Assembly (NCBI RefSeq): GCF_003075435.1
Contig: NZ_QCZJ01000007.1
Coordinates: forward strand, 124,001 to 188,000
DNA: 64,000 nucleotides
Direction of reading: 5' to 3'
Source: Terrimonas sp.
GTDB taxonomy: Bacteria; Bacteroidota; Bacteroidia; Chitinophagales; Chitinophagaceae
Shown: piece after piece, positions 8,452 to 17,161 of the stretch
Layout of the letters: the number at the start of each line of letters is the position of its first letter
How positions within the stretch are numbered: position 1 is the stretch's first letter
Notes under the pieces: model-generated
Seen by the model: the letters and a program-made list of their open reading frames with translations, nothing else
Databases searched by the model: none
What the model was told of the DNA's origin: nothing
Position numbers and translations under genes: made by a program

Positions 8452-9592
8452 TAAGCATGGGAATTTTTGTATGAGGAAATATCCATGGATTAAGTTTTTT
8501 CAAAATAGCATGGATTAAAGGTCTTCTGCTCCTTACATAAATAAACCGGTCCTCTGTGCAGGCGCCAATACGTTGCTTCGGATAATAAGAAGTTTGCCCA
8601 AGCACAATTTTTTCACACCTGTTTTCTATAGCAATTTCAACCAATGCATTAAGTAAATTATGATAACTGTCGAACGCATCTTTGTTATGCTTTTTCCCTG
8701 TCCATAAAAAATTTAGTACCCCGTTGTGAATAGTAAACGCAAATACGCAGATTATTTCACTGTTATACATAAATGCAATAAGCTTCAATTCATCTTTGAG
8801 CACTTCAAAAACGTTTTCAAAAAAAACATCATTCAGCGTTTCGAGCTTTACAGCAGTTCTCGACATCACACTTAAATAGTATATGTAAAATTCCTTTCCG
8901 GTGATTTCCTCTTTGCTGATATACCTGATAACAGGTTTGCCTGCAGTAAATAATGCTGAACTGTTATTTGAAACAACAGGAAGTTCCATTCCTGCTTTTT
9001 TCAGCGATGCAATGATTTGCCGCCTGAAATTATGACGCATGCTTTTTAAATAATCATTGTATTGCTCATACTTAACCGGCATCCATGTTGAAGGAATGCT
9101 GTATCCACAGAAGTACCCCTGTTGAAGTAAAGTATCTGAATATTGCAGATCACCGGGTAAAAATTCTTTAAATATTAAGGTATTAGCTTTTGCTTTTACG
9201 GCTATGCCTTCCATAGTTGCAGCAACGGCTTTATATACACTTGTTCGGGCATATTGTATTGTCTGTATGTTTTTATGCGCTGCTGAAATAGGCGTACCAC
9301 AAAAAAGCACCCTGGTTTTAAAAATATGCGGAAATATTTTTTTTATCAATCTTGTCAAGGATTGCACATTTATAAACAAATCGAGATGGATAGTAAAAGC
9401 GCTCAGTACAGCTGTACCCACCATGCGATCCTCATCTTTTATAACCAGGAAATACATATCAGCATCTTCTACACGTGATTTTTGCAATGCCTTAAGAAAA
9501 TGATATGTATGAAAAAGCTCTGCCTCCGGGTTTAGAGAATCCCATTCATGCGGATCAATAGCTTCTATATCATCATATATTTCTGTTTTCAT
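8363..9592 (-). CDS. GNAT/BioF2-like (FemAB-related) acyltransferase
   Basis: A 409-residue protein without signal or membrane helices. It has the double-GNAT layout of the BioF2-like/FemAB-like families: an N-terminal half with LFHTYHFLKALQ and TLIFKEFLPGD, and a C-terminal half with RHNFRRQIIASL, FTIHNGVLNFLWTG, SYHNLLNALVEIAIE and LGQTSYYPKQRIGA. Such enzymes transfer acyl or aminoacyl groups to amines. Next to an enzyme expected to make a fatty amine, N-acylation of that amine is a reasonable guess. Its ATG overlaps the stop of the preceding radical SAM gene in an ATGA, and its own 3' end overlaps the fusion gene, so translation is coupled on both sides. Confidence 0.75.
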   Translation of the reverse strand: MKTEIYDDIEAIDPHEWDSLNPEAELFHTYHFLKALQKSRVEDADMYFLVIKDEDRMVGTAVLSAFTIHLDLFINVQSLTRLIKKIFPHIFKTRVLFCGTPISAAHKNIQTIQYARTSVYKAVAATMEGIAVKAKANTLIFKEFLPGDLQYSDTLLQQGYFCGYSIPSTWMPVKYEQYNDYLKSMRHNFRRQIIASLKKAGMELPVVSNNSSALFTAGKPVIRYISKEEITGKEFYIYYLSVMSRTAVKLETLNDVFFENVFEVLKDELKLIAFMYNSEIICVFAFTIHNGVLNFLWTGKKHNKDAFDSYHNLLNALVEIAIENRCEKIVLGQTSYYPKQRIGACTEDRFIYVRSRRPLIHAILKKLNPWIFPHTKIPMLNVFKNQSDVYKGETVSARVGAYAPVSENR

Positions 9593-11115
9593 ACAGCTTC
9601 AAGCGCAGCAATACGGTTTTGCAAGGGTTGTTCCCTGAAGTTTTTAAATGAAGGGTGACGGAATTTATCTTCATACGTAAGTCCTGGCACGATTCTGCCT
9701 TTGTACGTTGCAATCGCTATTTCCTTAGGACTGTGATGTGTATGTGCAAAATAGAACTGGCGGCCAATTTTTAATCCGCCTATAATAATATTCCAGTAAT
9801 CCTTGTGCCATATAGTTGGCAATGTTCTGAAAGTATTCTTCTGCGCTCTCCTGAAATTCATAATCGTTTTCCAGTACAGGTAGAGCAATTGCCGGTAGTA
9901 TGCTTTCAGTGGCATTTTAGTTGGCATAAGCTGATGCGATAAATCAAATAAACCATGCGCATCAACGGGAACAGTTAATTTGCTTTTTTGGGCATCATAA
10001 TCCATCGCTCCGGGCAACGGCGTAGCAGGAGATATATTTACGTAATATAATTTGGCGTCTTCAATAAACTGCCAGAGTCTGTCCCAGTCTTTTTTTTCGT
10101 AATCTGCTCCAGGTATCAGCGATCCGTAGGTGTCAACTTCATATTTCCGCAATACCTCCACCGCCTTCCTGTTATAATGCGCAGATGATTGCTTATTCAT
10201 ATGTTTCAGCTCTTCGTCTGTAACTCCATCCAAACCTATGAATACCGCTCTGAGCCCCAGCTCCGACCATTCTTTAATAACCTCTTCATTCTCTGCAATA
10301 AAATCTGCACGGGCATAGCATAAATAATGTTTTTCAATTTTATGTTCACGGATAAGGTCAGCCAGTTTTCGCAACCTGCTTTTATTAATAAGAAAGATAT
10401 CATCAACGATATAAACATCTTTAGCTTTAATGGTTAACAACTCTTCAATAATCGATTCAGGAGATCTGCTATAAGGCATACCATCAGTTATTCTCCAGGT
10501 AAAACAAAAATTGCAACGATACCAGCAGCCCCATGTTGTTTTGATGGTAGCAACCGGCTTATGCATAAGGTAATAATATCTATGAGCAAGATGACTGACA
10601 AGTTCCCTTCTTGGTAAAGGAAGCGTATCAGCAGGCGGCATATATTTTCGTTGTGCTGTTTTTACAAGTAACCCCTCGCCTACAGGAATAGCAATACCAG
10701 GAACTTCTATTAAGGGCTGCTTATTATCCAGCGCATCTATTATTTCCGCAAGCAGCAATGTGCCATCACCTATGCCAATAATATCTACAGCAGCATCTGC
10801 AAAATCTTCGGGGTTCAATGTGGCATGCACACCACCTGCTATGGTAATTATATTTTTATCCAGATGCTTAATTTCTCTGAATAGCTTAACTACTTCATTC
10901 GTTCCTGATTTATAACAACTGCTAACCACCACATCAGGGTTAAAGGCTTTTATCCTGTTTAAAAATTTTTTTTCAACCAGGTGATCAAATATCATCACCT
11001 CGTGGTGCAGCAGTTCCGCGGCAATATATTCAAGCTCCAGCGGTTCACATATCATAATATGTTTCAACCCTATGGTATGCTTTGGCACCGGTGGACGAAC
11101 CAATAAAACTTTCAT
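9589..11115 (-). CDS. B12-binding-domain radical SAM enzyme (second of the operon)
   Basis: A 508-residue protein. Residues 1-150 form a Rossmann-like B12-binding-type domain (MKVLLVRPPVPK, AGGVHATLNPEDFADAAVD) and residues ~185-400 the radical SAM barrel, with the [4Fe-4S] motif C197-WYR-C201-NF-C204. The DxHxxG motif for base-off cobalamin is not seen, so true cobalamin binding is uncertain. The ~110-residue C-terminal tail is specific, with helical KAYYRQLLYLYWKTI and HTHHSPKE. Family members methylate, cyclise or couple unactivated carbons, often in lipid and natural-product pathways; no TRAM domain, so it is not a methylthiotransferase. One base separates it from the P450 gene, and it overlaps the acyltransferase gene by 4 bases. 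Confidence 0.85.
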   Translation of the reverse strand: MKVLLVRPPVPKHTIGLKHIMICEPLELEYIAAELLHHEVMIFDHLVEKKFLNRIKAFNPDVVVSSCYKSGTNEVVKLFREIKHLDKNIITIAGGVHATLNPEDFADAAVDIIGIGDGTLLLAEIIDALDNKQPLIEVPGIAIPVGEGLLVKTAQRKYMPPADTLPLPRRELVSHLAHRYYYLMHKPVATIKTTWGCWYRCNFCFTWRITDGMPYSRSPESIIEELLTIKAKDVYIVDDIFLINKSRLRKLADLIREHKIEKHYLCYARADFIAENEEVIKEWSELGLRAVFIGLDGVTDEELKHMNKQSSAHYNRKAVEVLRKYEVDTYGSLIPGADYEKKDWDRLWQFIEDAKLYYVNISPATPLPGAMDYDAQKSKLTVPVDAHGLFDLSHQLMPTKMPLKAYYRQLLYLYWKTIMNFRRAQKNTFRTLPTIWHKDYWNIIIGGLKIGRQFYFAHTHHSPKEIAIATYKGRIVPGLTYEDKFRHPSFKNFREQPLQNRIAALEAV

Positions 11116-11116
11116 A

Positions 11117-12451
11117 TCAGTTCAAAGTTTTTAGCGTGATCAATATGGGTTTATGGGGTTTTAATGTTGAGCCGGATTCTGGTAGCGGTACTTCATCATC
11201 TTCAAGTTCAAAATCAAATTGCTGAACAAATGATGCTAATGTAAGCACAAGCATGGGGGTAGCGAGGTATCGTCCTATACAGGTATGCCTTCCTGCACCA
11301 AAAGGGATATAGCTGTATTTCACTGGCGCTGCTTCAAAACGCTCCGGTATAAAATCAAGCGGGGCCCTCCAATAGGCTGGGTTGCGGTGAAGCGCATAAC
11401 TACTAATAAAAACAGATGCTCCTTTATGTATTGTAATGCCATTTATATAATCATCTTCAAGTGCATCACGAGCTATTGTATGACTCGGAGAATATAATCG
11501 CAATCCTTCTTTAACAACATAGTCAGCATATACAAGATCACTTAAATGATCTGCCCCAACAGGATTACCACCGGTTACCTTCAAGATATCTGCACGCAAA
11601 CAATCCAGCTTATCGCGGTTTTTTGCAAGAAGATATATGATCCACCCCAACCCCACCGCTGCTGTTTCAGTTCCTGCACCCAGGTAAACAATCAGTTCAC
11701 TGCGGAGTTCTTTAATGAATGATACTGAGCCGGCGTGATTTGACTTCTCAATAAGTATATCAATCAGCTTTTCAATATCACCGGTTGAGTTTGTTCTGTT
11801 TTTAAGTATATCTATTGCAAGATTTTCAAAAAAAATAAGGCTGCTGTCATATTTCCTGTCTTTACCGGAAAAATTGGATAAAAAAGGCCGCCAGGGATAT
11901 TTGGAACGCCACAGTATATGCTTTTGTCCTGCTCCAACAAGTGATGCTATGGTTGCACAAATAGCCTTGTTTTCATACCCGAATAATGCCTGAAGCAAAA
12001 TGGCTACATTCATTTCAGCAAAAAGCGCAATAATATCAACTGTTGAATTTTTATAAGCTTTCCATTGGTGCAGATAGTTATGAATATCAGCATTTATATT
12101 AAACAGGTATGTAGTTGTTTTAGCATTACCCAGTGCTTTTGCGTGAAGTTTCCTCATCAGCAACCATTCATCTCCTTCCAATGTACCAAGTGCGTTACCT
12201 ATAATTGCCTTGAGCTGTTGCCAGTAATACCTGCTCTTTATATAATTAGTTTCATTCCTTACCAGTATATGCTGCAACACATCAGCATTGGCAACAGCCA
12301 ATATTTCTCGTCCAGGAAGTTTTACCTCAAAAAAATCGCCATAGGTATCCATTTTTTCGGAAATGAATACAGCAGTGTTTTTTATGAAAGCAGGAAAAAG
12401 ATAATAAGGTGTAGACCTGATGTTATATGATGTTGGTTCGGCTACTCGCAT
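11117..12451 (-). CDS. Cytochrome P450
   Basis: A 444-residue soluble P450 with all core motifs: I-helix GAGTETAAVG (acid-alcohol pair Glu-Thr for O2 activation), K-helix EGLR in VVKEGLRLYSP, the PERF element in DFIPERFEA, and the haem loop FGAGRHTCIG with the axial Cys near residue 391. No N-terminal membrane anchor is present, as usual for bacterial enzymes, and no reductase is encoded nearby, so redox partners come from elsewhere. The motif set resembles CYP4/CYP102-like fatty acid hydroxylases, consistent with a lipid substrate, but the substrate cannot be read from sequence. It is gene two of the operon, 14 bases after the first radical SAM gene and 1 base before the second. Confidence 0.93.
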   Translation of the reverse strand: MRVAEPTSYNIRSTPYYLFPAFIKNTAVFISEKMDTYGDFFEVKLPGREILAVANADVLQHILVRNETNYIKSRYYWQQLKAIIGNALGTLEGDEWLLMRKLHAKALGNAKTTTYLFNINADIHNYLHQWKAYKNSTVDIIALFAEMNVAILLQALFGYENKAICATIASLVGAGQKHILWRSKYPWRPFLSNFSGKDRKYDSSLIFFENLAIDILKNRTNSTGDIEKLIDILIEKSNHAGSVSFIKELRSELIVYLGAGTETAAVGLGWIIYLLAKNRDKLDCLRADILKVTGGNPVGADHLSDLVYADYVVKEGLRLYSPSHTIARDALEDDYINGITIHKGASVFISSYALHRNPAYWRAPLDFIPERFEAAPVKYSYIPFGAGRHTCIGRYLATPMLVLTLASFVQQFDFELEDDEVPLPESGSTLKPHKPILITLKTLN

Positions 12452-12465
12452 ATAAGCTTGCTTGT

Positions 12466-13800
12466 TTAAACAATTCCGGGAGTGATGCCACGATTAATAT
12501 GATTGCGGTAAACCATATTTGTTCCTAATACAAACAACCGCATAAATGGACTTAATCCCGCATCATTCCCACTTAATCTTTTATAAATATTTTTTACGGA
12601 ATACAGCTTTTTATACAAGTCCCAATAGCCGCGCTGCAGGCGTTCTGCCGTCATATTTTTGGGATGAAATACTGCAGAGCCCCCAACATATTTTTGAATA
12701 TCATAATCAAAAATGCGACCCTGTTCTTCTAACTGCCTGTACATAGGTGTACCCGGCACAGGTGTAAGTATATACATGCGCGGCAGGGCGATTTTATTTT
12801 TCATTAAAAATTCAAAAGTCTTTTCAAACACTGTTTCATTATCACCATCTAAGCCAAGGATCATTTCGGTTGATATTTCAATACCGTGTTTTTTAATATT
12901 CAAAAAAGCCTTTTCATAATTATGCGGTTCATTCCATTCCTTTTCCACATGTTCAAGACTTTCAGGATTAATGGTTTCTACACCAAAGGAAAGAATACGG
13001 CAGCCACTTTTGTATGCAAGCGCAAGCATGTCATCGTTTTTGGCAATATGAAGACTGCACTGGCTAACCCAAATAATATTTTCAGGGATCAACGCAGTCC
13101 ACAACTCTTTGCAATAATTAAAATCAACACCTATATTATCATCAATAAAAGCGATATACCTGCTGCCTGATGCTTTTGCCGCTCGTACATCCCTTATCAC
13201 CTGCTCAACAGGCCGCTTACGATAGCTGCGTTTAAAAAATTCTGATATAGAACAGAATGTACAGGGAAAAGGGCAGCCCCGCGTGGCCTGCACCGGGCGC
13301 CAGAATCCATAATATTTTAAATTAAAAGCATTATAGTCAGGAGGTGGAAATAATTTAACATCAGGTACATGGGTCATCGTATATGTTTCCTTTACTTCAC
13401 CTGCGAGGTAATCATCAAGAAAACGCGGCCATACATCTTCTGATTCGCCATTTACAATAACATCCGCATGCTGCCTCGTCCATGAATCATCAAACAAAGA
13501 AATAGCGATACCACCCATTACTACCAGGGAACCTTTTTTCCTGAATATATCAGCTATCTGATAGCCTCTCACAACACCGGCACCTCCCATACCCGTAAGT
13601 CCAACAATATCCCATTGCTCATTCCAGGGAATAGGCTCGGATGTTTCTGAAACAACTCTTACTTCAAAATGCTCTTTAGGAGTAACTGCGCTTAATTGTA
13701 GTAATGTTAGCCCGGGCAAATAGGTTTTGCGCTGAACAATCGGTTTCCCATCGTTGTCCAGCCCCGTGGGGCTTATTAAAAGAATCCGTTTTTTCTTCAT
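12466..13800 (-). CDS. B12-binding-domain radical SAM enzyme (first of the operon)
   Basis: A protein of 444 residues from the ATG (MKKKRILLISPTGLDNDG); a GTG ten codons upstream, at 13830, would also be in frame. The N-terminal ~150 residues form the B12-binding-type Rossmann domain (VGLTGMGGAG, VVMGGIAISLF), followed by the radical SAM domain with RGCPFPCTFC (three Cys of the cluster), FIDDNIGVD and SFGVETINPESL. The C-terminus carries AVFHPKNMTAERLQRGYW, typical of COG1032-type lipid or natural-product radical SAM enzymes. It opens the five-gene operon whose promoter must lie between it and the divergent GNAT-like gene. The two radical SAM proteins in the operon are only distantly alike and so probably act at different steps. 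Confidence 0.85.
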   Translation of the reverse strand: MKKKRILLISPTGLDNDGKPIVQRKTYLPGLTLLQLSAVTPKEHFEVRVVSETSEPIPWNEQWDIVGLTGMGGAGVVRGYQIADIFRKKGSLVVMGGIAISLFDDSWTRQHADVIVNGESEDVWPRFLDDYLAGEVKETYTMTHVPDVKLFPPPDYNAFNLKYYGFWRPVQATRGCPFPCTFCSISEFFKRSYRKRPVEQVIRDVRAAKASGSRYIAFIDDNIGVDFNYCKELWTALIPENIIWVSQCSLHIAKNDDMLALAYKSGCRILSFGVETINPESLEHVEKEWNEPHNYEKAFLNIKKHGIEISTEMILGLDGDNETVFEKTFEFLMKNKIALPRMYILTPVPGTPMYRQLEEQGRIFDYDIQKYVGGSAVFHPKNMTAERLQRGYWDLYKKLYSVKNIYKRLSGNDAGLSPFMRLFVLGTNMVYRNHINRGITPGIV

Positions 13801-13981
13801 ACCCGGTATTTTGAACTCCAGATTCCTCACTTAAGCTACAAACTTTCCACGCAAATAGCAAATATTATTTTTAATTATAATGAATATAAAACCAGGAATT
13901 GTAAAAATTCCACTGCAGGATCATAAAAGATATTAGCAAAGCATTGATGTAGTTTTATTATTTTTAATTAAGACAGGCAAA
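13801..13981. promoter_or_regulatory. Divergent control region of the lipid-type operon and GNAT-like gene
   Basis: This AT-rich stretch must hold the promoters for the five-gene minus-strand operon and for the plus-strand GNAT-like gene. I could not find an exact TAnnTTTG -7 element in either direction. The plus-strand side has a run rich in T and A just before the gene (GTAGTTTTATTATTTTTAA). Confidence 0.4.
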
Positions 13982-15091
13982 ATGGAAATTATAGAAGTTA
14001 CCAATAAAAGCTTGCTGAATCTCTTCCTGGATGCTCCGGGAAACATCCTGAAAAACTATCCTCATTACATCGCCCCTATTCTATCAAACGTAAAGGACAC
14101 GCTGAGCATAAAAAAAAATCCACTGTGGCAGGTTGCAGAAAGAAAACTTTTTGTTGCATTAAAAAAAGGTAAAGCAGCAGGAACAATTGCAGCCATTTAT
14201 CACTCCCAGCATAAGCAGTATAACCCTGAAGATGCCGTTTATTTTGGATATCTCCATTTTGAAAACGATCCGGGATTATTACATGAGCTTGTTAGCGCTG
14301 TAAAAAAATTTGCTTCGGAAAAAAAAGTAAATACATTAATCGGACCGCTCAATCCCAGCCTTAATTATGAACTGGGTATTCTTACCGAAGGTTTTGATAG
14401 TGATCCTTTTTTTATGATGAACTATAATCCTCCTTACTACCCTGCTTTAATAGAAAAGGAAGGAGGAAAAGTCGCGATGGAATTCCTGGCATATAATTAC
14501 CGGCAGGGAATAAAAACAGATAAAATAGAAAGAGTGAGCGGGCTGTTAAAAAACAGGTATAACATCAGCATTGAAAACATCAATTTCAAAAAGTTTGAAG
14601 CTGAAGCAAATGAACTCTGTGAGGTATACAATGATGCTTTTAAAGGGCATTTTGGCTTTATTCCTTTTTCCGAAAAAGAATTTCTCTTTATGGCAAAAGC
14701 ATTGAAACAGATATTAAATCCGCAACTATTGTTTAAAGTTAAACTCAAAGGGGATACAGCAGGATTTATGCTTACCATCCCCAACATAAACCCGGCAGTT
14801 AAACAATTGCATAAGGGCAGGTTAACGCCGTGGGGCATTATAAAATTTATTTACCGGTTAAGAAAAATTGATTCGGCCAAGGTGATGCTTGTGGCTATCC
14901 GTAAGCGCTACCAGGAACTCGGGTTGGGGAGCATATTGTATAGTGAAATGAATGCAAGAACAAAAAAGGCAGGGTACCTGCAGGGAGAAATCAGTTGGAT
15001 TGCAGGAGAAAATAATAAAATGCAAAAAATTACAGAAAGTATTGGAGCGGAGCCTTATAAAAAATATGTTGTTTACCGGTTTAACGTATAA
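13982..15091 (+). CDS. GNAT-like N-acyltransferase family protein
   Basis: A 369-residue protein starting MEIIEVTNKSLLNLFLD. It carries the pattern of a large GNAT-like family: YPHYIAPIL near the N-terminus, GPLNPSLNYELGILTEGFD, MMNYNPPYYPALIEKEGG in the middle, and a C-terminal acetyl-CoA-type fold with RYQELGLGSILYSEM and ESIGAEPYKKYVVYRF. Function in this family is not settled; members are often found beside lipid genes. It is divergent from the radical SAM/P450/aminotransferase operon and shares its ~150-180-base control region, so co-regulation is possible. Its stop lies 5 bases from the stop of the next, convergent gene. Confidence 0.7.
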   Translation: MEIIEVTNKSLLNLFLDAPGNILKNYPHYIAPILSNVKDTLSIKKNPLWQVAERKLFVALKKGKAAGTIAAIYHSQHKQYNPEDAVYFGYLHFENDPGLLHELVSAVKKFASEKKVNTLIGPLNPSLNYELGILTEGFDSDPFFMMNYNPPYYPALIEKEGGKVAMEFLAYNYRQGIKTDKIERVSGLLKNRYNISIENINFKKFEAEANELCEVYNDAFKGHFGFIPFSEKEFLFMAKALKQILNPQLLFKVKLKGDTAGFMLTIPNINPAVKQLHKGRLTPWGIIKFIYRLRKIDSAKVMLVAIRKRYQELGLGSILYSEMNARTKKAGYLQGEISWIAGENNKMQKITESIGAEPYKKYVVYRFNV

Positions 15092-15096
15092 ACGAA

Positions 15097-15663
15097 CTAT
15101 ATTTCTACATCACGGCCGATGCTGTTAATCTCTTCCTCTGGTATATAATTCTTTTTGATACGCACAATATAAATGAGCACCAGAGGATATAATATTGGCA
15201 AAGCGTTTAACACCAGCAAATAGCTATAACTTATGTTGGGAACTAATTCTCTCACTATAAATTGAAACGCAAAAATCATTAATAGGGTAATGATGTATGC
15301 TACTGCAAATAAGCGATAAACGGTTTTAAAAAGATATACAATAAAAGCGGCAACCACAGCCAAAACAAGCAACTGAATAAAAAGCATCATATTACGCGAT
15401 AGCATGTCCGTAATATTAGAAAAGGTAATTACCAAGGAAGAGCATACAAACAAATATATCAGCCTGACTCTCTTTCCATAATTTTGTTTTAAATCTTTTG
15501 CAATAAAGAAAAATAAAGACAGAAAAAGCAATTGCCCAATTACATCGGCAATAATGGCAATGGTATATGATGCATAATAATAATTACATAGTAAGCTCAG
15601 CAACCGGAACATGAATGAAAGTATTCCTACTATTGTAAATATTTTGATTATACGTTCAGACAT
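15097..15663 (-). CDS. Polytopic membrane protein of unknown function
   Basis: A 188-residue hydrophobic protein with about six membrane helices: starts MSERIIKIFTIVGILSF, with later segments around LLFLSLFFFIAKDL, MMLFIQLLVLAVVAAFIVYLF and IITLLMIFAFQFI. A short charged C-terminal tail (PEEEINSIGRDVEI) would be cytoplasmic. I do not recognise a family. It lies 14 bases downstream of the YdjM-type hydrolase gene on the same strand and is probably co-transcribed with it. Confidence 0.65.
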   Translation of the reverse strand: MSERIIKIFTIVGILSFMFRLLSLLCNYYYASYTIAIIADVIGQLLFLSLFFFIAKDLKQNYGKRVRLIYLFVCSSLVITFSNITDMLSRNMMLFIQLLVLAVVAAFIVYLFKTVYRLFAVAYIITLLMIFAFQFIVRELVPNISYSYLLVLNALPILYPLVLIYIVRIKKNYIPEEEINSIGRDVEI

Positions 15664-15677
15664 TTTGTATACTAAGT

Positions 15678-16685
15678 TTATATCCCTTTCACCCTTCTTA
15701 TAAAGCTGGAAACCCTTTCCCTGTTCATATTCTTAAACCGTCCCCTTTGTATTACCAGTTGATTACCTTCGGGCTTATTGAGTAAATAATGAAAGGTAAA
15801 TTTTGCAGCAGGATCCTGCCAGCCGATCTGGCCAAACCTTAATACATTCAACACCAACGTATCACTCCATTTTTCTACAGTATAATACCCGGATGAAAAA
15901 CGGATCAGTTTCAACGCATCATTTTTGTCAGTAACATTGTTTAGCAGGCTGTCATTTCTCTCCACATCATTAAAAACAATCTCGCCTGTTTTATCAAATA
16001 CCGACCTGTAGCCAACTTTATATCCGTCCTCCTGCTTAACCACCACATACCACAATAAACTGTTTAAAATAGTTGGGGTAGTAAAATGTCCTTCCGAAAC
16101 AATATGCTGCCGGTTCAAAGTATTTGCTACTACCTGCTCTACTTTCATCTTATTTGCGAAGGCATAGGTTATGTATATAGTAGTGAGCGCAATAGCGTAT
16201 ACAGCAATTTTTTTTCGGTGTACGTATTTACTTTTTGCCAGTAATAACCATACAAAAGCAATCAACGGCCCGATGGAAAACAACGGATCAGCTACAAAAA
16301 CCAGGTTAAAAGAAAACCTGGTATCGTTAAACGGGTAAAACAATTCAGTACCATACGCATTAAATGCATCAATAAAAACATGCACAAATATATTTACCGA
16401 AAACAGCAGCACATATGTTCGCTTTGCCGCATTATGCCTGTGAAACATTTTACCGGCTATCCATGCCAATAAACAACTCACTACTATGGCAAATACTATT
16501 GAATGTGTAAGCGAGCGATGGGCAACAATATCATCTACTTCATTCAGCCATATACTACCGATAGCATCTATATCAGGAATACTTTGAGCAACAGCGCCTA
16601 ACAGCATTGCTTTTTTACCAAGTTGTTTACCAGCGACAGCTTCACCAATGCACGCGCCCAGAACTATATGTGTAAGAGAATCCAA
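15678..16685 (-). CDS. Membrane-bound metal-dependent hydrolase, YdjM/DUF457 family
   Basis: A 335-residue protein beginning MDSLTHIVLGACIGEA, an N-terminus typical of the family, read from a TTG start; stops lie just upstream in this frame, so no ATG alternative exists. The conserved histidine and aspartate motifs of the YdjM (PF04307) hydrolases are present: SLTHIVLG, SIPDIDAIGS and HRSLTHSIVF, with HVFIDAFNAYG further on. Four to five membrane helices follow (residues ~65-190), then a ~140-residue extracytoplasmic-type domain with beta-rich sequence. Substrate unknown. It precedes a small membrane-protein gene by 14 bases. Confidence 0.82.
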   Translation of the reverse strand: MDSLTHIVLGACIGEAVAGKQLGKKAMLLGAVAQSIPDIDAIGSIWLNEVDDIVAHRSLTHSIVFAIVVSCLLAWIAGKMFHRHNAAKRTYVLLFSVNIFVHVFIDAFNAYGTELFYPFNDTRFSFNLVFVADPLFSIGPLIAFVWLLLAKSKYVHRKKIAVYAIALTTIYITYAFANKMKVEQVVANTLNRQHIVSEGHFTTPTILNSLLWYVVVKQEDGYKVGYRSVFDKTGEIVFNDVERNDSLLNNVTDKNDALKLIRFSSGYYTVEKWSDTLVLNVLRFGQIGWQDPAAKFTFHYLLNKPEGNQLVIQRGRFKNMNRERVSSFIRRVKGI

Positions 16686-16733
16686 AATGCAAATTTATTA
16701 TCAAACGTACATGAAATTTTCCGTTCATGAGAT

Positions 16734-16940
16734 GGATGCATTTCAAATTTTCGGGTATATGGTAATATAGTCCAGATGCCTCGTGCCTCGGCATGACAGC
16801 AGCAGTGCGTTGTTCAGCATTGATACAAATGCCTGGCAATAGTAACATAGTTCGTCATTGCACCGCAGCCTGTCGCCCCCAGGCACGAGGGGTCTGACAT
16901 AGCCGTAGTACCTACATACAGAAATTTAAAATGCACCCCA
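16734..16940. repeat. Palindromic repeat family 1, copy A
   Basis: An imperfect palindrome of about 207 bases in a 476-base gap. The outer ends are inverted copies of each other (GGATGCATTTCAAATTTTC on the left, GAAATTTAAAATGCACCCC on the right). Inside are arms GATGCCTCGTGCCTCGGCAT and CCCAGGCACGAGGGGTCTGA. Same family as the copies at 31770, 38925 and 50237. No transposase is inside. Confidence 0.8.
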
Positions 16941-17010
16941 TAAAATCACATAAAGAATGAATAAAAATTTACTTGAAATTCTTCTGCAAAATATAAAATT
17001 TCAAAAACCT

Positions 17011-17030
17011 TCTGTAGAAACAGAAGGTCT
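17011..17030. repeat. Small inverted repeat
   Basis: CCTTCTGT and ACAGAAGG separated by four bases. It lies just beyond the strong terminator of the barrel gene; it may be part of another decayed palindrome. No function assigned. Confidence 0.35.
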
Positions 17031-17082
17031 CAATTAAACCAATGCTTGCAACATGGTTTATCGATTGTTTACACTCTTTATT

Positions 17083-17119
17083 AAAAAAGGTCAAAGGAAG
17101 AAATTTTTCCTTTGACCTT
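17083..17119 (-). terminator. Rho-independent terminator of the outer-membrane barrel gene
   Basis: A perfect 13-base-pair stem (AAGGTCAAAGGAA with its complement, 7-base loop) followed on the minus strand by a run of T. It lies about 45 bases after the stop of the barrel gene read from the right. Confidence 0.85.
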
Positions 17120-17161
17120 ATCCGAAATACAAAATCTATATTACCCTTGCTGTCCTTCCTT

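Noticed and set aside
9589-13830. Idea that the two radical SAM enzymes are methylthiotransferases or hopanoid HpnJ-type enzymes
   Set aside because: No TRAM domain is present, and no squalene or hopanoid genes are in the window.
16686-17161. Repeats read as CRISPR
   Set aside because: Repeats are dispersed single palindromes with no regular spacers and no cas genes.
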